NCBI GenBank assembly: GCA_017399165.1
Contig: JAFQEF010000057.1
Coordinates: 1-34,200 of the forward strand
DNA from: Akkermansia sp.
GTDB taxonomy: Bacteria > Verrucomicrobiota > Verrucomicrobiia > Verrucomicrobiales > Akkermansiaceae
Direction of reading: 5' to 3'
Length of the DNA: 34,200 bases
The notes under the pieces: model-generated
Databases searched by the model: none
Seen by the model: only the letters and a program-made list of their open reading frames with translations
What the model was told of the DNA's origin: nothing
Position numbers and translations under genes: made by a program
Shown: positions 31,301 to 34,200 of the stretch, in pieces
Layout of the letters: every line of letters starts with the position of its first letter
How positions within the stretch are numbered: position 1 is the stretch's first letter

Positions 31301-31977
31301 TGAGCCTGCGCAGCAGGCTCAATCTCACTGTTGCGCCTCGGCGCAACAATCTCACTTGAGCTTCCGCTCAAATCTCACTGCGGCGCACGCCGCAATCTCA
31401 CTTCGCCCCGCATGGGGCGAAATAAAAAAAATCTCGTTGCCCGCGGGCGAATGCCCGCCGAAATTCAACATTCAACATTAAACATTACCCCGCTTCGCTC
31501 CGGGCTCACGCCCTACGCTATGCCCATCTGTCGGCCTACGCTCCGTCGCTCCGGGCTCATGTTTGTTATGATTCACATGCAGGGGCTTACGCCCCTGCCT
31601 ATTGGCTGCCGCCCCCGCGGGGCTCATAAATTCGGCTCGCTAATGCTCGCCGTGAAGAACGGCTGCGCCGTAGTGAAGAAGCCACCTTGCGGTGGCTTAT
31701 GAAGAGCGGGCAGAGCCCGCCATGAAGAACTCCTGACAGCGTTGATGGGGTGCCCCTTTCATGTGCCGCAGGCACCCTTCATGCTTGCGATAGCAAGCTC
31801 TTCATGTGAGCGTAAGCGAACCCTTCATGCTTGCGATAGCAAGCCCTTCATGTGAGCGCAAGCGAACTCTTCATGATAGCTCGCGTTGCTCGCATGATAG
31901 TTTTACGTGATAGCGGGGCATGATAGTTCGCCCCTCAAAACAATTCGCGCTTGCAAGCGCGGGGCTTGCAAGCGCGG
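31301..31977. repeat. Array of about 20 short hairpins with constant linkers
   Basis: This non-coding stretch is a string of small inverted repeats, each with a different stem. At 31301-31421 five hairpins (stems TGAGCCTGC, TGTTGCGC, TTGAGC, TGCGGCG, TTCGCCCC) are joined by the same linker ATCTCACT. After a hairpin at 31443-31458 and an ATTCAACATTCAACATT tract come GCAGGGGC/GCCCCTGC (31579-31598), GCCCC/GGGGC, ACGGC/GCCGT, AAGCCACC/GGTGGCTT (31679-31698) and GCGGGC/GCCCGC, with GAAGAA-type linkers. From about 31750 the linkers become CTTCAT, the reverse complement. The last elements are the 16-base palindrome CGCGCTTGCAAGCGCG (31946-31961) and a partial copy of it ending at 31977. I see no gene here. 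Confidence 0.85.
31778..31869 (+). repeat. Two tandem 46-bp units inside the hairpin array
   Basis: Each unit holds TTCAT, the hairpin GCTTGC-GATA-GCAAGC, a CTTCAT linker, then GTGAGCGYAAGCGAAC. The two units differ at three positions. The second element pairs as GT-GA-GC / GC-GA-AC: tandem G-A mismatches closed by a GYAA (GNRA-type) tetraloop. Confidence 0.85.
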
Positions 31978-32001
31978 AAATGTTCGGGTAAGCGGTTGGG
32001 C

Positions 32002-33687
32002 TTACTTCTGGTCGGAGGGGCTCCACTCCTCGGCAGCGGCGGCTGCCAGGTTGAAGGCCTGCTCCAAGCCCACCATGTCGCCGGCGCGAACGGTCTCGAA
32101 AGCGGCCGTCTCGCGGCGCAGCTGCTCGGGATCGTAGTTGACAGCCTTGATGGAAAGACCAATGCGGCGCTCTACCTTGTCTACCTTGATGACGCGAGCC
32201 TTGATGGAGTCGCCCACCTTGATGACGTCCTTGACGCGCTCCACGTGCTCCTCGGAAAGCTGGGAGATGTGGATGAGGCCGTCGATATCGCCGTCCAGGT
32301 TGACGAAGGCACCGAAGGAAGCAATCTTGGCAACCTGACCGGATACGAGATCGCCCACCTTGAAGCGGTTGTCGATGCTCTCCCAGGGATCGCTCTCAAG
32401 CTGCTTGATGCCGAGAGATACGCGCTGGTTCTCCTTGTCGATGTTGAGCACGCGAGCCTCGACAACGTCGCCCTTCTTGAGCACCTCGGACGGGTGGTTG
32501 ATCTTGCGGGTCCAGCTCATGTCGGACACGTGGATCATGCCGTCGATACCCTCCTCCAGAGCCACGAAGGCACCGTAGGGCGTAAGGTTGCGTACAGCAC
32601 CGGAGATGATGGTGCCAACGGGGAAACGAGCCTCGATAGCCTCCCACGGGTTCTCATCGAGCTGACGTACACCCAAGGAAATCTTCTGCTCCTCTACGGA
32701 GATGTTAAGCACAACGGCCTCGATCTCCTGGTCCAGAGAAAGAACGTCGGAGGGGCGGGTAATGCGCTTGGTCCAGGAAAGCTCGGATACGTGTACCAAG
32801 CCCTCTACACCCTTCTCGAGCTCTACGAATGCACCATAAGCCAGAAGCTTGGTCACGCGGCCCTTGACACGGGAGTTGATGGGGTACTTGGACTCGATGT
32901 CTGCCCAGGGGTTGTCGGACAGCTGCTTGAGGCCAAGGGATACGCGCTCTTTGTCGCGATCCACCTCGAGAATGAGTACATCCAAATCCTGACCAATGTG
33001 CAGAATCTCGGAGGGGTGGTTGACACGGCCCCAGCTCATGTCGGTGATGTGCAGCAAACCATCCATGCCGGACAGGTCCACGAAAGCACCGAAGTCTGTG
33101 ATGTTCTTGACGGTGCCGGTTACGCGGTCGCCAACCTTCACAGTCTCCAGGAAGCGCTGACGCTGCTCGCTGCGCTCGGCCTCGATAACCTCGCGGCGGG
33201 AGAGCACTATGTTCTTGCGCTCGTCGTTCACCTTTACAATCTTAAACTCGTAAACCTTGCCCACGAACTCGTTGAGGTCCTTCGGGGGGATGATGTCCAC
33301 CTGAGAACCGGGCAAGAAAGCCTCTACGCCAACGTTGACCATAAGGCCACCCTTGACCACGCTCTTTACCTTACCCTTAACAAGACCACCGTCCTTGTAT
33401 ACGGCTACAATCTTGTCCCAGTTTTGCTTGTGGGCTGCCTTCTCTTTGGAAAGGACGACGAGACCCTCGTCGTTTTCAAGGCTCTCAAGAAGAACCTCAA
33501 TCTGGTCGCCTACCTCAATCTCTTCATCCTCAAATTCAGAGATGGAAATGACACCTTCAGACTTGTAGCCAATGTCCACGAGGACGACCTGCTGGCGAAT
33601 CTCGAGAATCGTACCGTTCACGATATCACCCTTACGGAATGTCGGAAGCTTGGAATCAATCAAAGCCTCCAAATCAGATATACTCAT
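32002..33687 (-). CDS. rpsA: 30S ribosomal protein S1
   Basis: 561 residues with six S1 (OB-fold) repeats, the usual number. The first two are divergent (KGDIVNGTILEIRQQVVLVDIGYKSEGVI; KGKVKSVVKGGLMVNVGVEAFLPGS) and the last four close to consensus (VKNITDFGAFVDLSGMDGLLHITDMSWGRV and similar). S1 helps the ribosome bind and unfold messages. In a genome with few Shine-Dalgarno sites it should matter for initiation at A/T-rich leaders. It has a strong promoter and a leader of about 95 bases. No standard terminator follows; the hairpin array begins 25 bases after the stop. Confidence 0.98.
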   Translation of the reverse strand: MSISDLEALIDSKLPTFRKGDIVNGTILEIRQQVVLVDIGYKSEGVISISEFEDEEIEVGDQIEVLLESLENDEGLVVLSKEKAAHKQNWDKIVAVYKDGGLVKGKVKSVVKGGLMVNVGVEAFLPGSQVDIIPPKDLNEFVGKVYEFKIVKVNDERKNIVLSRREVIEAERSEQRQRFLETVKVGDRVTGTVKNITDFGAFVDLSGMDGLLHITDMSWGRVNHPSEILHIGQDLDVLILEVDRDKERVSLGLKQLSDNPWADIESKYPINSRVKGRVTKLLAYGAFVELEKGVEGLVHVSELSWTKRITRPSDVLSLDQEIEAVVLNISVEEQKISLGVRQLDENPWEAIEARFPVGTIISGAVRNLTPYGAFVALEEGIDGMIHVSDMSWTRKINHPSEVLKKGDVVEARVLNIDKENQRVSLGIKQLESDPWESIDNRFKVGDLVSGQVAKIASFGAFVNLDGDIDGLIHISQLSEEHVERVKDVIKVGDSIKARVIKVDKVERRIGLSIKAVNYDPEQLRRETAAFETVRAGDMVGLEQAFNLAAAAAEEWSPSDQK

Positions 33688-33786
33688 TGTTAATAGTTTT
33701 AGTTAATGTTGCCGCGTGTTCTCAAGACCCCTACACCGGTGACTATCGGGGTGCCTGTACACCACCGGGCGAATTCGCGGTGCGCC

Positions 33787-33815
33787 ATTCTACTGATTTT
33801 TAAACGCTTTGGCAA
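33787..33815 (-). promoter_or_regulatory. Promoter of rpsA
   Basis: On the minus strand TTGCCA, 17 bases, TAGAAT. The -35 region shares GAAAAAAGGCTTGC with the rpoA promoter. Confidence 0.82.
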
Positions 33816-33858
33816 GCCTTTTTTCGCAAAAAAACAAACTAAAGACAAGGAGAGGAGA

Positions 33859-34062
33859 AGTACGAATGACGATTTACGAAGTACGAAGTCAATTAGTTCG
33901 GCTCACCGCTACGGGAAGTCTCCCTTGCGGTTCGCAAAATAAGCATTGCTATCTCAACGCTTACTGCTGTAAATACAGCTGTAACTCATGCAAGGCTCTG
34001 CAACATTGCGCCGCAGGCGCCTAACTCTGAAAATTCGTATTTCGTATATCGTAATTCGTATT
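33859..34062 (+). mobile_element. MITE-like element with 31-bp inverted ends
   Basis: About 204 bp without a coding frame. The ends form imperfect inverted repeats (26 of 31 matching) built from TACGAA-type words. The core (33884-34030) is related to 3245-3390 in the opposite orientation and contains a palindrome around TTACTGCTGTAAATACAGC and the GC-rich TTGCGCCGCAGGCGCC. The right flank GGGGACCTCTAAAAACTCAA recurs almost exactly at 3032-3050. No transposase is present, so it would depend on one elsewhere. Confidence 0.65.
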
Positions 34063-34130
34063 TGGGGACCTCTAAAAACTCAAATTAAGACAAGACCGGG
34101 CAGTATGAAGTAAAGTCATAGAGAGCCGGT

Positions 34131-34169
34131 GACGAAAAATGCGCCTATTTCGGCGCATTTTTCGTCTTT
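34131..34169. terminator. Strong terminator-like hairpin at the right edge
   Basis: Perfect 15-bp stem GACGAAAAATGCGCC / GGCGCATTTTTCGTC with a 6-base loop. The gene it serves is probably outside the window, on the minus strand to the right. The sequence 34081-34130 holds nothing I can assign. Confidence 0.75.
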
Positions 34170-34200
34170 CTGTATTCATTAGGGTACAGTTCACCCTATA

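Noticed and set aside
31331..31702. 123-codon open frame inside the hairpin array
   Set aside because: Its codons simply follow the palindromes and linkers. There is no ribosome-binding site, promoter or domain.
31301..31977. CRISPR array
   Set aside because: The constant words are only 8 bases, the variable parts are self-complementary, spacing is irregular and no cas genes are present.
31951..33693. Long plus-strand open frame (580 codons) opposite rpsA
   Set aside because: It mirrors the S1 gene, whose six domains are unmistakable on the minus strand. Its translation is a Leu/Val/Asp-rich shadow with no recognisable domain.

Overview
The window looks like a chromosome segment from a Gram-negative member of the Verrucomicrobiota, most likely near Akkermansia. 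This is an inference. It rests on a PEP-CTERM protein ending in an Akkermansia-style tail (LPEPTTATLSLL followed by an RRRRK end), a short RecO, a very long GreA-type protein, outer-membrane genes (porin, LptE, BamD-like) and start codons preceded by A/T-rich leaders instead of clear Shine-Dalgarno sites. Promoters are ordinary sigma-70 type (TTGNNN, 16-18 bases, TANNNT).

Layout. 1-250: minus-strand structured RNA that I identify as an OMEGA (HEARO) RNA, just upstream of the first two codons of what should be an iscB/isrB gene running off the left edge. 253-3211: a GYF/dispanin-like membrane protein and a large GreA-domain protein, bracketed by two identical inverted 117-bp palindrome-rich repeats. 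3245-3390: a second dispersed repeat, with an inverted relative at 33859-34062. 3538-5136: AspT-type antiporter. 5327-10367: a tight plus-strand cluster of SLC13/DASS carboxylate transporter, soluble histidine kinase, single-domain response regulator and porin, readable as a transport-and-sensing unit. 18333 down to 10418: a co-directional minus-strand run of argC, NtrC-type sigma-54 activator, GT-C-like membrane protein, xseB, dxs, TPR protein and recO. 18436-18801: tRNA-Pro(GGG) with a strong terminator and a 201-bp-offset duplication of its 3' end. 19409-21403: PEP-CTERM beta-solenoid protein. 21711-23401: rpoA-rplQ. 23651-24907: CBM9-like protein and membrane-anchored PIN protein. 25019-25108: a tiny remnant of a second PEP-CTERM gene. 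25377-27053: lipoprotein alpha/beta hydrolase. 29305 down to 27142: bamD-like, lptE and rsmI in overlapping order. 29595-31195: tpiA and a WecG/TagA glycosyltransferase. 31301-31977: a dense array of about 20 short hairpins. 32002-33687: rpsA. The right edge holds a long terminator hairpin.

The most unusual content is non-coding: (i) the OMEGA RNA at the left edge; (ii) the hairpin array between rpsA and the glycosyltransferase gene, in which different stems are separated by the same short linkers; (iii) a pair of 19-bp dyads found in the same arrangement upstream of both PEP-CTERM loci, together with a shared terminator; (iv) the tRNA-Pro 3' duplication carrying 17-nt antisense copies of the T-arm; and (v) several genes whose -10 box lies so close to the ATG that leaderless or near-leaderless messages are expected.
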